Positions 21,231-33,056 of a DNA stretch of 64,000 nucleotides are shown one piece after another. The DNA is from Adenophora triphylla var. japonica. Lineage: Eukaryota; Streptophyta; Magnoliopsida; Asterales; Campanulaceae. The notes beneath the pieces were generated by a model. The model was not told the DNA's origin and ran no database searches. It was given only the letters and a program-made list of their open reading frames with translations. Each line of letters begins with the position of its first letter. The first letter of the stretch is position 1. The position numbers and the translations under genes are program-made. The stretch covers positions 124,001 through 188,000 of the forward strand of contig JAFEMH010000929.1 of NCBI GenBank assembly GCA_022495995.1, in the 5' to 3' direction.

Positions 21231-21924
21231 CAACACTTGCTTTACTTTTGCCATCTTTCTTGAACCCTTTGCCTTTGTTAACCATTAACACAGTATCGGT
21301 TCGGGGCTTCTTGATATTCTTCTCTGTGGTCTTAAGCATCACATGCAATTTTGAGAGATTCTTATCCATGCAAGTCATGTGATAGTGCATAATGAAATGA
21401 CCATAACTTTCAGGCAATGAACTCAATATCAAATCCGTGGCGAGTTCCAAACCCATCGGATTTCCAAGCCTATCGAGACGCTCAATGTGACCATTCATCT
21501 TAAGGACATGAGCTCCCACCGATTGCCCCTCTTGCATCTTGCATGCAGTTAGGGCCTTAACCACATCAAACCGCTCATTTCTTGCTTGCACTTGGAACAT
21601 TTTCTTTAAGCGCTCCGCAAGATCAAATGCTGTCTCTATGTGCTCAAGGTCCTTCTGAAGAGCCTTAGACATAGTGGCAATTATAAGGCATGCAGCATCT
21701 GTAGAATCATCATTATGTTTCTTATGTGCATCCCTATCTGCCCTAGAAGCATTTGCAGCAGGTTGAGGTGGAATGGGTTCATCGAGAATGTACAGTTTCT
21801 TCTCTTGCCTTAGAACAATTCTAAGGCTTCTGATCCAATCAGAATAGTTTGTACCGCTCTCTTCAAGCTTGTCCTTCTAAAGGACTGATCGCAGTGACAT
21901 GGGTTGGTTATTGTGATTAGCCAT
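21231..21924 (-). pseudogene. gag: Copia-1 gag (interrupted)
   Basis: Gag forms the virus-like particle. From the ATG at 21924-21922 the minus strand gives MANHNNQPMSLRSV, then an in-frame stop (CTT TAG where copia-2 has TTT GAG). The UBN2-type capsid region follows: NYSDWIRSLRIVLRQEKKLY, LEHIETAFDLAERLKKMFQV and LILSSLPESYGHFIMHYHM. It runs to 21231, where the Athila-like element interrupts; the nucleocapsid part continues at 15280. The longest open piece is 21672-21223. The early stop makes it a pseudogene. Confidence 0.9.
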
Positions 21925-22788
21925 TCTACAATAAAATATGCAAACAATATAAGCATATATCAATATCAACTCATTTATCATCTAAGAGCAAATAATGTAT
22001 TTCATAAATACTCCCACTAAATTATACACCTTCAAATACAAACATGTATCATATAATCATAGTAGGCTGAGATCCATATTTTACTTGATTTTGGTTTAAC
22101 TGAGTCAATGCCCGAAATCAAGCTATTTAGGTAGAAACATCAATCATATCATTATATGACTCTTAGATCTATTATGAGATTTCCTTAGACATCATATGTC
22201 AAAAACATGTTTTAAATCTCATATATGCCTTGGGTCAAATCTCATTTGAAAGCACTAATTAAGTCAAAACCTTTTTCAAACGTATGAGACATGGAACGAT
22301 GCACCTAACTGAGTCAAAACAACATCAACCATTATCTCATCTTGATCACAAATTAAGATATAAGATTCACCCAACTGAGTCGAAACTACATCAAATACCC
22401 TAATATATCACAAGTGTTCTAATCAAGGAATGGCATAAGACTTAAATATTTAGAATATTTTCATATTGTAAAAAACATCGCATGGTTATAACATAAATCT
22501 CATGTGAACATAATTATAAACATAGGGCTTCACAAAATTTCATACAAACAATTTTATTCAATTTTGAGAAATTACAAATTTAATTTAAGCATACTAAACA
22601 GATCATCAACCTATGTGATAAACTAAGCATATTAATCCATCATAAATCATAATCATGGCATATCATATATACTTGTTTTTCATAAAAACAAAACACATAA
22701 AATCTAGATCCATTTCATATAGCATGGATAGCAAACAATCAAATTAAATCTAGCATGCCAATTTCAATCCTAATCATGGCAAGACAGG
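21925..22788 (-). other. Untranslated leader of copia-1
   Basis: About 860 bp AT-rich between primer-binding site and gag start, without a gene. Twice it carries the block GACTCAGTTGGGTGCATCTT/GACTCAGTTAGGTGCATCGT (on the minus strand), shared with the copia-2 leader at 29160-29260. The corresponding copia-2 leader is the site where element D inserted. Confidence 0.7.
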
Positions 22789-22800
22789 GCTCTGATACCA
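22789..22800 (-). other. Primer-binding site of copia-1
   Basis: Minus strand TGGTATCAGAGC, complementary to the 3' end of the plant initiator-Met tRNA, one base from the LTR end. Confidence 0.9.
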
Positions 22801-22801
22801 C

Positions 22802-24440
22802 TGTTGGGTTTTGGGGTTACAAACGCAGCGGAAGAACTTAGAATTAACAATCAAAACCCCAGCCCTATGATCCGTCTAGCATGAAGAGATTAGAAAAATA
22901 TATGAAATAGAATTTACATACCTTGAATACGATTTGTTTGTTCGAAACGAATCTTCAAAAGCAAATCTCAAAAACGAATCTCAAAACCGTTGATGAAGGT
23001 TTTGATCTTCTCCTTGTTCTAGGCCTTGTGATGAATCAACGATTGAAGTCTTCAAGCTTTTGGTGATAACTTAATCACCCTCTATCGGTAATCCACACGC
23101 GAACAGACCAAGAACGCTTCTTGATTGATTACTAGATGATCTCCGATTATTGAAACGATTTTCAATAATCAATGGCTAAAAGTGTTTTTTATCTTTGATT
23201 TTCAATCTAGATCTCAATTTTAGTGTTTCATAAACCCCAAAATTACATGTGTTTTTGGCTGACCAAAGGATTGTATTTATATCAAATATAAATTTCTAAC
23301 AATTAGGAAATAATCCTTGTCAAAAAACCAAAACCAAATTGCCAAGGAAAACATGTACGGACATATTTTGGCCGCTGGCACGAGTCGTGCCCAGTGGCAA
23401 AGTATGTCACGCTACACAACGAGCCAGTAAACCAGTTTTGCAGATCAAAGGGCACGAGTCATGCCTGAGGGCACGAGTCGTGAGAACGACTCGTCCCATA
23501 GGGCACGAGTCATCCCCAAATGATCGCTCTCTGATACAGTCGTCCCTTCTTGTGGCACGACTTGGGCCAGACTGGGACGAGTCATCCCCTGAGCCCAAAT
23601 TTCACCCTTTTAGTCATTTTCAATCCGTTCTTTTGTGTGTGACCTTTAGGAATTATATTTTATGTTGGTAGTGAGTTGAAACATCAACCTCACAAGACAT
23701 AAGTGACTTCTAGCAAATCATTATGTCCACCCAATAAAATATAACATCAAAGCTTGATTCCTTGATAAGCAAACGTCATAATCCCTTGTCCACGATGTCA
23801 AATTGAACATAAGTCATGGTCTATGTCAACTCATTCCATTCAATGCTTTCTTGATTCCTAATATGTCGATAATCCAAATGCATTTGATCTCAATCAAATC
23901 ACTTGAGTGTGGCCACACATTTCATCAACATCATTCATCGAGGGGCCCAAGCAAACATCTCTCTCAACGAGAGGGATAAATCCCATCTTGACTTATCATT
24001 CTTCCCTACAAGAATCCAATCGTGCCAACATAGCCCTTATTGTTATCCAATTAAAGATAGTGTTAGACTATATTAAACACAATGTTCATTATGTGGAAGA
24101 CGATGATAATCTCAAGTTCAAAGGATTCAATAACACGACTATCATGAGATTTAATCATGACAATAGACCATGTCATAAATCTCATGAGTAGGTCATGTCC
24201 AATACTTGTTCTCTAGTAAGTATCCATAAGTGTAATGTGCATCTCCATGCATATAATCATCTCCATGATTATCCATTACCAACTTATACTAATTGTTCAC
24301 AATAACTAGGGACGCATTTCAATATAATAAACATGTAAACATATAATGAACTAAATAAACATGTTCTATAATAAACGATAAAGATGATACATAATAGTTC
24401 AAGTTTAAACATAACTATAGCCTAGGGCACTACACCAACA
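22802..24440 (-). repeat. 5' LTR of copia-1 (1,639 bp)
   Basis: Minus strand runs TGTTGGTGTAGTGCCC (24440) to AACCCAACA (22802). A TATA box lies at 23281-23274. U3 has a dense cluster (23377-23588) of GGCACGAGTCGTGCC-type palindromes. The host flank at 24441-24445 is AGAAG; the partner duplication is outside the window. Confidence 0.93.
23377..23588. promoter_or_regulatory. Palindrome cluster in copia-1 U3
   Basis: At least seven variants of GGCACGAGTCGTGCC occur within 212 bp: 23377-23391 (arms perfect), 23451-23465, 23470-23484, about 23485-23498, 23501-23517, 23554-23568 and 23574-23588. They lie 100-310 bp upstream of the TATA box. Equivalent clusters stand at 27947-28178, 44885-45086 and 61850-62015 in the other copies of this LTR. 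Confidence 0.7.
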
Positions 24441-26080
24441 AGAAGGTTCAAAATGCGGATGAGAATTTTCAAACCAATAGCGATCCAAATGAAAACTTGA
24501 CTATCATTATTGTACTTTCTCCTTCTCTTTATGATGAAAAAGGTGGTGAAAGGCCACAAGCTGAAAAGCCCAAGGTACGTAAATGGAAAAAATTCCCTAT
24601 AGTTCTAAATGACATGATAAAAAGGAGAATATATATGGGGCTTAATCTGAAAATAAAGACCCACAAAAATGCAAAGTGGTCCAAAGGACGGAAAGTCAAG
24701 TCCTAACGTGGGAAACGGTCGGGCTAACGAACTTAACCAAATGCACTTGTTGGGAGGTAACCCAACTAGGTATGATTTTAATTATTTTATTTAATTTGTT
24801 TGTTGTGTCATATCATCCTTTAAAACCAAGGCATGTGCGTGTTCTTTATGCTATGAGGACATAACATGTCTTGAATTTAGGGGTAAATATCTCTTCGAGT
24901 TTGTGGGTTTATAGGGGAGTGTATATAGTGTCACCCTCCAAAAAATTAGAAAAATTTAAAAATTTTGTTCTTTTCATATTTTGGATTGTTGGCTAAAGTT
25001 TATGATGATTTGAGTGTGCTTTTATTAAAATCTTGAGTGTTATTATTAATTTGGGGATATATATGCCTTTAAACATGTAAAATATGATTACTTCACTTGG
25101 ATACTATACTTTCTTGATCATTGTTACCAACTTAGGAGACCTTTATATTTTCACTTTGGCATTCTCGGGTACCCTTGAACATGTTTGCTTGATTGTCAAT
25201 AACACATCAAATAGGCTACTCGGGAAGTGATATATGACTATTTTCTATAAACCCTTCTGTGAGCCTTTAACTTTCTACTCACTTATAAATTTTTCGATAG
25301 AACCCCTTTTGAGCTTTAATGAGAATGAAAATCTCTCAAAAAGTGAGATGTTATCTTATACTGCCATTTGCCATATTTTGTACCTACATTATACTATCCT
25401 TTGAACTTATACACTATTTTCTCACATTTTCAAAAAAGTAAAAAAGGGAATGATTGTGAAATTGTGGGTTATGACAGGGAAATCAATAGTTTGAGTGGAA
25501 AAAGGCCAACAAAAGAAAGAAAATGGTTATGTTTTGAAAAAGAGAGGAAAGTGCAATGTATTAAATGCTTAATATTCTTCGTGATATATATGCATGTAAA
25601 GCAAATAAAAGAAAAAAAATATGAAAAGTCTTGCTCTTTCTTATTTTAAAGTGGGAAGTGACCAAAAATGAAGAAAAGAAGGTGATCAACCCTATGTGTG
25701 AAAATATGCAAAATTATAAGTTTGAGGGTTGAAATGTTGGGTTGGCATGAGTGAGCGAAGTGATACAATCAATGAGGAAATATTTTGAATACTTTCTAGT
25801 TTCACTTGATTGACTTCATATATCCTTACTTCATTTGGAAACGTGATCCTAGCATGCGATTTTCGCAAAACATTACAAGCCATAAAGTCATATTTGATCC
25901 CAAAAGAGTAGTCGGGTTGACAATTGTGTTTAAATATGCATATGAGTGTCCTTGTACTTTATTCCTATTATCATTAATGTAGAGCATGACACAAGTGACC
26001 CGATAAAATATCTTATTTTGGTGATGATGATCTCCCATGATTCATTCATCTTTCATTATGTGTTGGAGAATTGTAAGTTA
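24441..26080 (+). mobile_element. Fragment of a second Athila-like element (3' interior)
   Basis: Parallels 17990-19440 of the complete Athila-like element. It includes the coding end MGLNLKIKTHKNAKWSKGRK (24632-24706), the downstream TTGGGAGGTAACCCA motif (24749-24763) and the AT-rich 3' UTR. It is much more diverged than the complete copy. Copia-1 is inserted at its left edge. At about 26080 it meets a copia LTR fragment at a non-LTR boundary, which points to illegitimate recombination or deletion. No functional gene. Confidence 0.75.
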
Positions 26081-26773
26081 TGGTGTAATGCCCTAGGCTA
26101 ATAGTTATTTTGACTCATAACTAATACCGTTATCTAATCGTCTTTACCATTTATAATAGAGAAAGTTTATCTTGAGTATTATATGCTTTATTTATTATAA
26201 TATTCCGTGTTCCTAGTTATTGTGAATAACAAGTATAAGTTGGTAATGGATAATCATAGAGATGATTAAATGCATGGGGATACACATTACACTTATGGGT
26301 ACTTATTAGAGAACAAGGTACTGGACTGACCCAACTATGAGATTTATGACATGGTCTATGGTCATATATGTCATGATTAAATATCATGATAGTCGTGTCA
26401 TTGGAATCCTTAATACCTGAGATTATCATCGTCTTCTACATGATGAATGTTGTGTTTGATGTAGTCTAACACTATCTTTAATAGGATAGCAATAAAGGCT
26501 ATGTTGTCACAATTGGATTCTTGTAGGGAAAAATGATAAGTCAAGATGGAATTTGTCCCTCATAAAGAGAGATGTCTGCTTGAGCCCCTCGATGAATTGT
26601 GTTGATGAAATGTGTGGCCACACTCAAGAGATTTGGTAGAGATCAAATGCACTTGGATTATCAACATATTCAGAATCAAGAAAGTATTGAACATTATAAG
26701 TTGACATGGACCATGACTTATGATTCAATATGACATCGTGAGACAAAGGGATTGTAGCATTGATCTATCAAGG
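26081..26773 (+). repeat. Truncated copia LTR (family of copia-1/2)
   Basis: From GGTGTAATGCCCTAGGC (26082) it follows the copia LTR sequence, including GAGATTATCATCGTCTTC and GTGTGGCCACACTCAAG, up to a point near 26773. It then diverges. Both ends are cut, the left one losing the terminal TGTT. No coding content. Confidence 0.8.
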
Positions 26774-27090
26774 TGTTTTAGACAAATTTCAACAAGTAAA
26801 TTTATCTTATCAAGGATGTTTGGGCACAAATGGAATATAATTCACAAAACAAGATGAACGCAAGGATGTAACGAGGAAACCCTTTGAACAATCGTTCGAG
26901 GGAAAAAACCTCGGGAGGCTTTTGGAAAGCCTACCTAAACCAAAAAAGTATTATTGAATATCGCAGTTTATGAGTACAAGTGCAGTATGAGAGTGAGCAA
27001 GAATGTGTAACGTGTATACAGGTGCGTTCTAAGAGTAATATATAGACGTGATTGTAACTGAAAAATAACAACTTGAATGACATGTTGATA
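26774..27090. other. Unassigned 317-bp segment
   Basis: Begins TGTTTTAGACAAATTTCAAC and ends with TGATA, the presumed 5-bp target of copia-2 (27086-27090). It has no gene and no match elsewhere in the window. It could be the truncated start of another LTR, since it begins with TG. Confidence 0.3.
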
Positions 27091-28753
27091 TGTTGGTGTA
27101 GTGCCCTAGGCTATAGTTATGTTTAAACGTGAACCTTTATGTATCATCTTTATCATTTATTATAGAGAAAGTTTATTTGGTTCATTATATGTTTGCATAT
27201 TTATTATATTAAACTGCGTCCCTAGTTGTTATGAACAACTAGTATAAGTTGGTAATGGATAATCATGGAGATGATTATACGCATGGAGATGCATGTTACA
27301 CTTATGGATACTTGCTAGAGAAAAAGTATTTGACTTGACCTACTTATGAAATTTATGACATGGTCTGTTGTCATGATTAAATCGCATGATAGTCATGTCA
27401 TTGAAATCCTTAGTACCTAAGATTATCATCGTCTTCCACATGATGAACATTGAGTTTAATATAACCCAACACTATATTTAATCGGATAGCAATAAGGGCT
27501 ATGTTAGCACGATTGGACTCATGTAGGGAAGAATGATAAGTCAAGATGGGATTTGTCCCTCTTATGAAGAGTGATGTTTGCTTGGGCCCCTCGATGAATA
27601 GTGTTGATGAAATGTTTGGCCACACTTAAGTGATTTGATAGAGATCAAATGCCATTGGATTATCAACATATTCGGAATCAAGAAAGCATTGAACGGAATG
27701 AGTTGACATAGACCATGACTCATGTTCAATTGGACATCGTGGACAAAGGAATTGTGACATTTGATTATCAAGGAATCAAGCTTGGATGTAATATTTAATT
27801 AGGTAGACATAATGATTTGCTAGAAGTCACTTATGTCTTGAGAGGTTAATGTTTCAATTCACTACGAACATAAAATATAATTCCTAAAGGGTCACATACA
27901 AAAGAACGGATTGAAAATGGCTAAAAGGATTAATTCTGGGCTCTAGGGATGACTTGTCCCCTATGGCACGACTCATGCTTGAAGGGACGACTCATGCCCT
28001 ATTGGCCCAAGTCGTGCCTTGTGAAGGGACGACGGAATCAGAGAGCAATCCATTGGGGACAACTCGTGCCCTGTGGGACGACTCATGCTCACTACTCGTG
28101 CCCCATTGATTTGGCAACCTGATTTTCTGGCACGGTTGGTAGCGCGACACACTTGACCATAAGGCACGACTTGTGCCAGCGGCTAAAAACTGTCCGTACA
28201 GCCTTTCATTTGCTGGTTTGGTTTTGGTTTTTGACAAGTTTTCTTTCCCTAATAGTTAGGGATTTATATTTGATATAAATAGAACCCTTTGGTCAGCCAA
28301 AAACATATGTAATTTTGGGGTTTATGAAACACTAAAATTAAGATCTAGATTGAGAATCAAAGATCAAAAACAGTTTTAGCCATTGATTATTGAAAATTGT
28401 TTCAATAATCGAAGATCATCTAGCAATTAATCAAGAAGCGTTCTTGGTCCGTTCAAGTGTGGATTACCGATAGAGGGTGATTACTTTATCACCAAAAGCT
28501 TGAAGCCTTCGATCGTCGATTCTTCACAAGTTAAAGAACAAGGAGAAGATCAAAAACCTTCATCAATGATTTTTGAGATTCGTTTTGAGATTCGCTATTG
28601 GAGATCTATTTTGAACAAACAATTCGCATTCAAGGTATGTAAATTCTATTTCATATAAATTTCTAATCTCTTCATGCTTGACAGATCTTAGGGTTAGGGT
28701 TTTGATGTTCTTTGTTAAATCTTTCGCTGCGTTTGTAACCCCAAAACCCAATA
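27091..28753 (+). repeat. 5' LTR of copia-2 (1,663 bp)
   Basis: Starts TGTTGGTGTAGTGCCC and ends AACCCAATA, the last bases mutated from CAACA. The TATA box is TATAAATAG (28274-28282). The palindrome cluster (GGGACGACTCATGCCC, GGCACGACTTGTGCC and others) spans 27947-28178, upstream of TATA. Confidence 0.92.
28274..28282 (+). promoter_or_regulatory. TATA box of the copia-2 LTR promoter
   Basis: TATAAATAG, preceded by the palindrome cluster and followed by a purine-rich leader. The same element occurs at 23281-23274 (minus) in copia-1 and near 62089 in copia-3, at the same place in the LTR. Confidence 0.65.
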
Positions 28754-28754
28754 G

Positions 28755-28766
28755 TGGTATCAGAGC
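28755..28766 (+). other. Primer-binding site of copia-2
   Basis: TGGTATCAGAGC, one base after the LTR end; complementary to initiator-Met tRNA. The leader continues to 29301 and resumes at 41011. Confidence 0.92.
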
Positions 28767-29301
28767 CCTGTCTTGCCGTGATTAGGATTGAAATTGGCAT
28801 GCTAGATCTAATGTAATTAATTGCTATCCATGCTATATGAAATAGATCTAGATTTTATGAGTTTTGTTTTATGAAATCAAGTATATGAGATATGCAATAT
28901 TCATGATTTATGATGGATTAATTTGATTAGTTTATCACATAGGTTATTGATCTATTAATATGATTATTTAGATTTGTAATTTCTCAAAATTGAAATCAAA
29001 GTGTTTGTATGAAATTTTGTGAAGCCCTATGTTCATGATTATGTTCACATGAGATCTATGTTACAACCATGCGATGTTTGTTACAATATGAAAACCTTCT
29101 AAATATTTAAGTCTTATGACATACCTTGATTAGAACACGTGTGATATTTTAGGGTATTTGATGTAGTTTCGACTCAGTTGGGTGCATCTTATATCTTAAT
29201 TTGTGATCAAGATGAGATAATGGTTGATGTAGTTTTGACTCAGTTAGGTGCATCGTTCCATGTCTCATGCATTTGAAAAAGGTTTTAACTTAATTGGTGA
29301 T

Positions 29302-31395
29302 TGAATGTGCGCTCGCCGAAAAAATAAAGGAGTCTCCATGCCGTTTTTAGAGGACACATTGAAAACCTTTTTAAGAGAGAAAATGGGTCAGGGGGTCAGG
29401 TTACGTGTTGGGAAGAACCGAGAGTTCACCCAACACGCCTTGTCCGTAGTCGAGTCTTTCTATGTTCAACATTCAATTCATTCAAAAGTGTGTGCAAAAT
29501 GTGTATGACAAGATATGTATTAAAATGCATAAGAGTGCTTTGTTTTATTACTCGACAAGGGGAAGTACAATTTGTAAGCCATTTGCCATGGGAGGCCACA
29601 TCCCATTTACAACTAAGAGAACAGCACTTACAACTGAAATGGAACCTACTGCAGATGACTCATTGTGTCGCATGACACAGGATCTGAGGGATCAAATGTG
29701 TCGCGTGACACAACAAAGCAATCTGCAGAGGTTTTACAAAACCACACTGCAGCAACACCAAATGATCACAAAACCATGATACCATATAATATGAACACAA
29801 GGATCAATATTTAAAACTGAAATAATAGTCTCTGCAGAGGTCTACTTGTGTCGTGTGACACAGGACACCAAATGTCCAATTGTGACGCGTGACACAGGTT
29901 AACCATATGCAGAGACCTTACACTTTTGAAATCAGATCCAACAGAATCCAAATTAAATCAACAACATCCAAACAATTCAGAAACCAACGAATTCACAATG
30001 GATTGACCAAGGGGATGTGGATATAGGGAGATCCACCTTCCCTTGGCCAATAAACAACAAATACCACGAAATCACATAATGAATACCAATTACATCCAAC
30101 CAAACTAATTAAACAGAGGAATGGCAGTTGGGACTTGATAATTGAGGACGGACGGAGTCCAATTATCAAGTCCAGGAAATAAATTGCAACAGAACAAATA
30201 AACTGTAAATAAATGAGAGAGATAGAAATGGAACGTTACCCTCGTAGTCCATGAATTCTATACCACGTTAGGTATCGAATTCTTCAATTCATCTTTGGAA
30301 CGAAACGAGCACAAATCCCAGGTTGAGTAGCTTGGCAATTTCAAATGCGTGGAACAAACTTGGCTCTGGAACAGAACAAGGGAAGCAATTCGGCAGGTGA
30401 ATGAGTTTAACGATGGCAGAGAACGGTTAAGAAATTGAGGTTGGAGTTAGATTGGCGTTGGCTTGGTTCGGCTGTGAGGGAAATTGGATGAGGTTTCGGA
30501 GCTGTGAACGGGGAAGGAGGTGATCGGTTTTGGAAGGAAATTGAGAGATGGTGGAAGCGGTTGTGGTTGTAACCGGAGAAGACGGTGGGGATGTCGCCGG
30601 CTGATTGGGAGAGAAGGAGCTCAGTCGTTGCGATTGAAATTGGAGGAGTTGATGAAGCGGCGGCTGTGATGGAGATTGAGGAAGAGGGAGGTGATTTAAG
30701 GAGGTAAGGCTGGTGAAGATGGCGATTGAGGAGCTGGTTTTGGGATCGCAGGCGAATGGTTTAGGAATGAGGATTGGTGAGGAAGACGATGGAATTGGAG
30801 GGAGTGTTAATTAATGGTGGGTTTTGGTCACCGGGGAGAGGTATGGAGGTGAGGACCGGTAATGGAGGTTGAGGGGTTGGGTTGATGAAGGTTGAGAGGG
30901 AAATTCGTTGGAGAAGAAGATCTAAGGGGAGAAATGGCGATTTCCATTTAGAGAGAGAAAGGGTGCATTAAGAGAGAGAAAGAGAAAGATTGTGAGAAGT
31001 CTGTGTGTGTTGTCTGAGAGGCCCTTTCCAAAATGAACGAATTTGGTATTTATAACGCTGATTGGAAAATGTTTTATTTAGTCGCACGACCCAACAGTTC
31101 CAATTACCATGCTTCAAGTTGTCGCACGACTGGTCACGTCCATAACCGTTTCTGGCGCCAAAACCTGCTTCTGGAACATTCCAGGTTAATACTTTAAAAG
31201 CCCAAAGCAGTTAATTCCCTGTAGGTCCTTTTTGTCCGGGAAAAATACTAAAAAATACTTCCTTCGTGGGAAACTCATAAAATGTTTCCGGAAGTCTCAG
31301 AACGGACCGGAAATTTACCAAAATGCCCCTTAGTGCAATTTTATCATTTAAAATGCACCTAAAAAGGGATCGCGAATTGGATTGGCATACTCACA
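29302..31395 (-). repeat. 3' LTR of element D (2,094 bp)
   Basis: Minus strand TGTGAGTATGCC (31395) to CACATTCA (29302). TATA box TATAAATA at 31054-31047; U3 motifs GTCGCACGAC at 31081-31090 and 31121-31130. In the transcribed part, palindromes of the type TGTGTCGCGTGACACA occur at 29664, 29697, 29847 and 29881. The G-rich segment 30440-30900 has no supportable gene. Confidence 0.95.
31047..31130 (-). promoter_or_regulatory. LTR promoter of element D: TATA box and GTCGCACGAC pair
   Basis: TATAAATA (31054-31047) with GTCGCACGAC at 31081-31090 and 31121-31130, spaced 40 bp. The other LTR repeats this at 40664-40657, 40691-40700 and 40731-40740. Element A's LTR has the same decamer upstream of its TATA box. 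Confidence 0.6.
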
Positions 31396-31438
31396 GAGCC
31401 CCTCGGCAATGTCACTTATGGAAGAAGTGAGGTTGTCG
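31396..31438 (-). promoter_or_regulatory. Polypurine tract and pre-PPT hairpin of element D
   Basis: Minus strand CCGAGGGGCTC (31406-31396) abuts the 3' LTR. Just upstream is a hairpin: CACTT/AAGTG (31413-31417 with 31425-31429) extended by CGGCAAT/GTTGTCG (31404-31410 with 31432-31438, two G-T pairs). Confidence 0.65.
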
Positions 31439-31531
31439 ATAAAAAGGACCCAATCTCAATGAGCGACAAAGGGATAAGGCTGAGGGCTGGACGGTGACTG
31501 GTGAGATCGGATGGTTGGACCTTTTGAGAAA

Positions 31532-31577
31532 GGATACCTACGTATCCCTTAAAAGGAATCAAGCCAAATCGTAGTTC
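31532..31577 (-). promoter_or_regulatory. Conserved two-stem 3' UTR motif, type I (element D)
   Basis: CTACG (31538-31542) with CGTAG (31570-31574) outside; CCTT (31547-31550) with AAGG (31553-31556) inside. Flanks GGATACCTACG and CGTAGTTCGG match the motifs in B and C. Confidence 0.6.
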
Positions 31578-31589
31578 GGAAACGTGTGA

Positions 31590-32365
31590 GAATATACGGC
31601 GTCTCGGACCGAAGCGAAAATGACATGAGACATACGGTGCCTCGAACCGACTTTGAAAATAACGCGAGACATACGGTGTCTCGAACCGACTTGAAAAAGA
31701 CATGAGACCTATGGTGTCTCGGACCACTTTTGAAAATTATGTGAGACCTACGGTGTCTCGGACCGATTTTGAAAATGACATGAGACCTACGGTGTCTCGG
31801 ACCAATTTTGAAAATAGTGTGAGATCTACGGCGTCTCGAACCAATTTGAAAATGACATGAGACCTACGGTGTCTCGGCCCGATTTTGAAAATGAAGTGAG
31901 ACCTACGGTGTCTCGAACCACTTTTGAAAATGATGTGAGATCTATGGTGTCTCGAACCACTTTTAAAAATGAAGTGATACCAACGGTGTCTCGAACCAAT
32001 TTGAAAATGAAGTGAGACCTACGGTGTCTCAAACCGATTTTGAAAATAATATGAGATCTACGGTGTCTCGAACCAATTTTGAAAATGAAGTGAGACCTAC
32101 GGTGTCTCGAACCGATTTGAAAATGATGTGAGATCTACGGCGTCTTGAACCAATTTGAAAAATGACATGAGACCTACGGTGTCTCGGACCGATTTTGAAA
32201 ATGACATGAGACCTACGGTGTCTCGGACTGATTTTGAAAATGACATGAGACCTACAGTGTCTCGAATCGATTTTGAAAATAGTGTGAGATCTACGATGTC
32301 TCGAACCAATTTGAAAATGTTATGAGACCTACGGTGTCTCGGACCGATTTTGAAAATAACGCGAT
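31590..32365 (-). repeat. About 37-39-bp tandem array in the 3' UTR of element D
   Basis: Roughly 20 units of GAGACCTACGGTGTCTCGGA followed by CCGATTTTGAAAATGACAT. The core GAGACCTACGGTGTCTC is an inverted repeat with arms GAGAC/GTCTC. Variant units (Y in accY, aaccaattt) alternate. A simple ORF on the minus strand exists only because of the repeat. Confidence 0.93.
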
Positions 32366-33056
32366 ATGATGATTTGATGCTTGAAAGAAATATGCGTTCA
32401 TACCTGTGCTGTGCTCACCTGTAGCTGCCGGAGGGTCTTAGACTACCATTGATGTTGGTGAAGGAGGGTTGTAGCTACCAGAGGGTCTCATGCTATCATT
32501 GATTTTGCTGGGGATAGGTGTAGCTGCCGGAGGGTCTGATGCTATCGTTGCTGGGGAGACTGACAAATGCGGACTCTTTGTCTCGGTTTATCATGCAGAA
32601 TAGACTTTTGACATGAGACCTACGGTGTCTCGGACCGATTTTGAAAATGACATGAGACCTACGGTGTCTCGGACTGATTTTGAAAATGACATGAGACCTA
32701 CAGTGTCTCGAACCGATTTTGAAAATAGTGTGAGATCTACGGCGTCTCGAACCAATTTGAAAATGTTATGAGACCTACGGTGTCTCGGACCGATTTTGAA
32801 AATAACGCGATATGATGATTTTATGCTTGAAAGAAATATGCGTTCATACCTGTGCTGTGCTCACCTGTAGCTGCCGGAGGGTCTTAGACTACCATTGATG
32901 TTGGTGATGGAGGGTTGTAGCTACCGGAGGGTCTCATGCTATCATTGATTTTGCTGGGGATAGGTGTAGCTGCCGGAGGGTCTGATGCTATTGTTGCTGG
33001 GGAGACTGACAAATGCGGACTCTTTGTCTCGGTTTATCATGCAGAATAGACTTTTG
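32161..33056 (-). repeat. 446-bp tandem duplication in element D
   Basis: The block containing five 39-bp units plus the segment TTGAAAGAAATATGCGTTCA ... TGCAGAATAGACTTTTG occurs twice. For example TTGAAAGAAATATG is at 32381 and 32827, and TAGACTTTTG at 32601 and 33047, a constant offset of 446 bp. The copies are almost identical, so the duplication is recent. Confidence 0.93.

Larger units (their letters stand above)
14206..24440 (-). mobile_element. Copia-1: Ty1/copia retrotransposon, split twice
   Basis: Minus-strand order: 5' LTR (24440-22802), primer-binding site, leader, gag (21924-21231), then, beyond the inserted Athila-like element, nucleocapsid knuckle, protease and integrase (15280-14211). 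It is cut at 14206 by element A; the rest of integrase, reverse transcriptase, RNase H and 3' LTR lie beyond element A, outside the window. It belongs to the same family as copia-2 (27091-45086), with near-identical gag and pol. It was inserted into older Athila-like sequence at 24441. Confidence 0.92.

Noticed and set aside
28755..28766. tRNA genes near TGGTATCAGAGC and TGGCGACTCTGC
   Set aside because: These are primer-binding sites complementary to tRNA 3' ends next to LTRs; no tRNA fold or internal promoter boxes flank them.
30440..30960. Possible host gene exon in a GC/purine-rich segment
   Set aside because: The same segment is repeated at 40110-40560 in the other LTR of element D and has no uninterrupted frame; it is LTR sequence.
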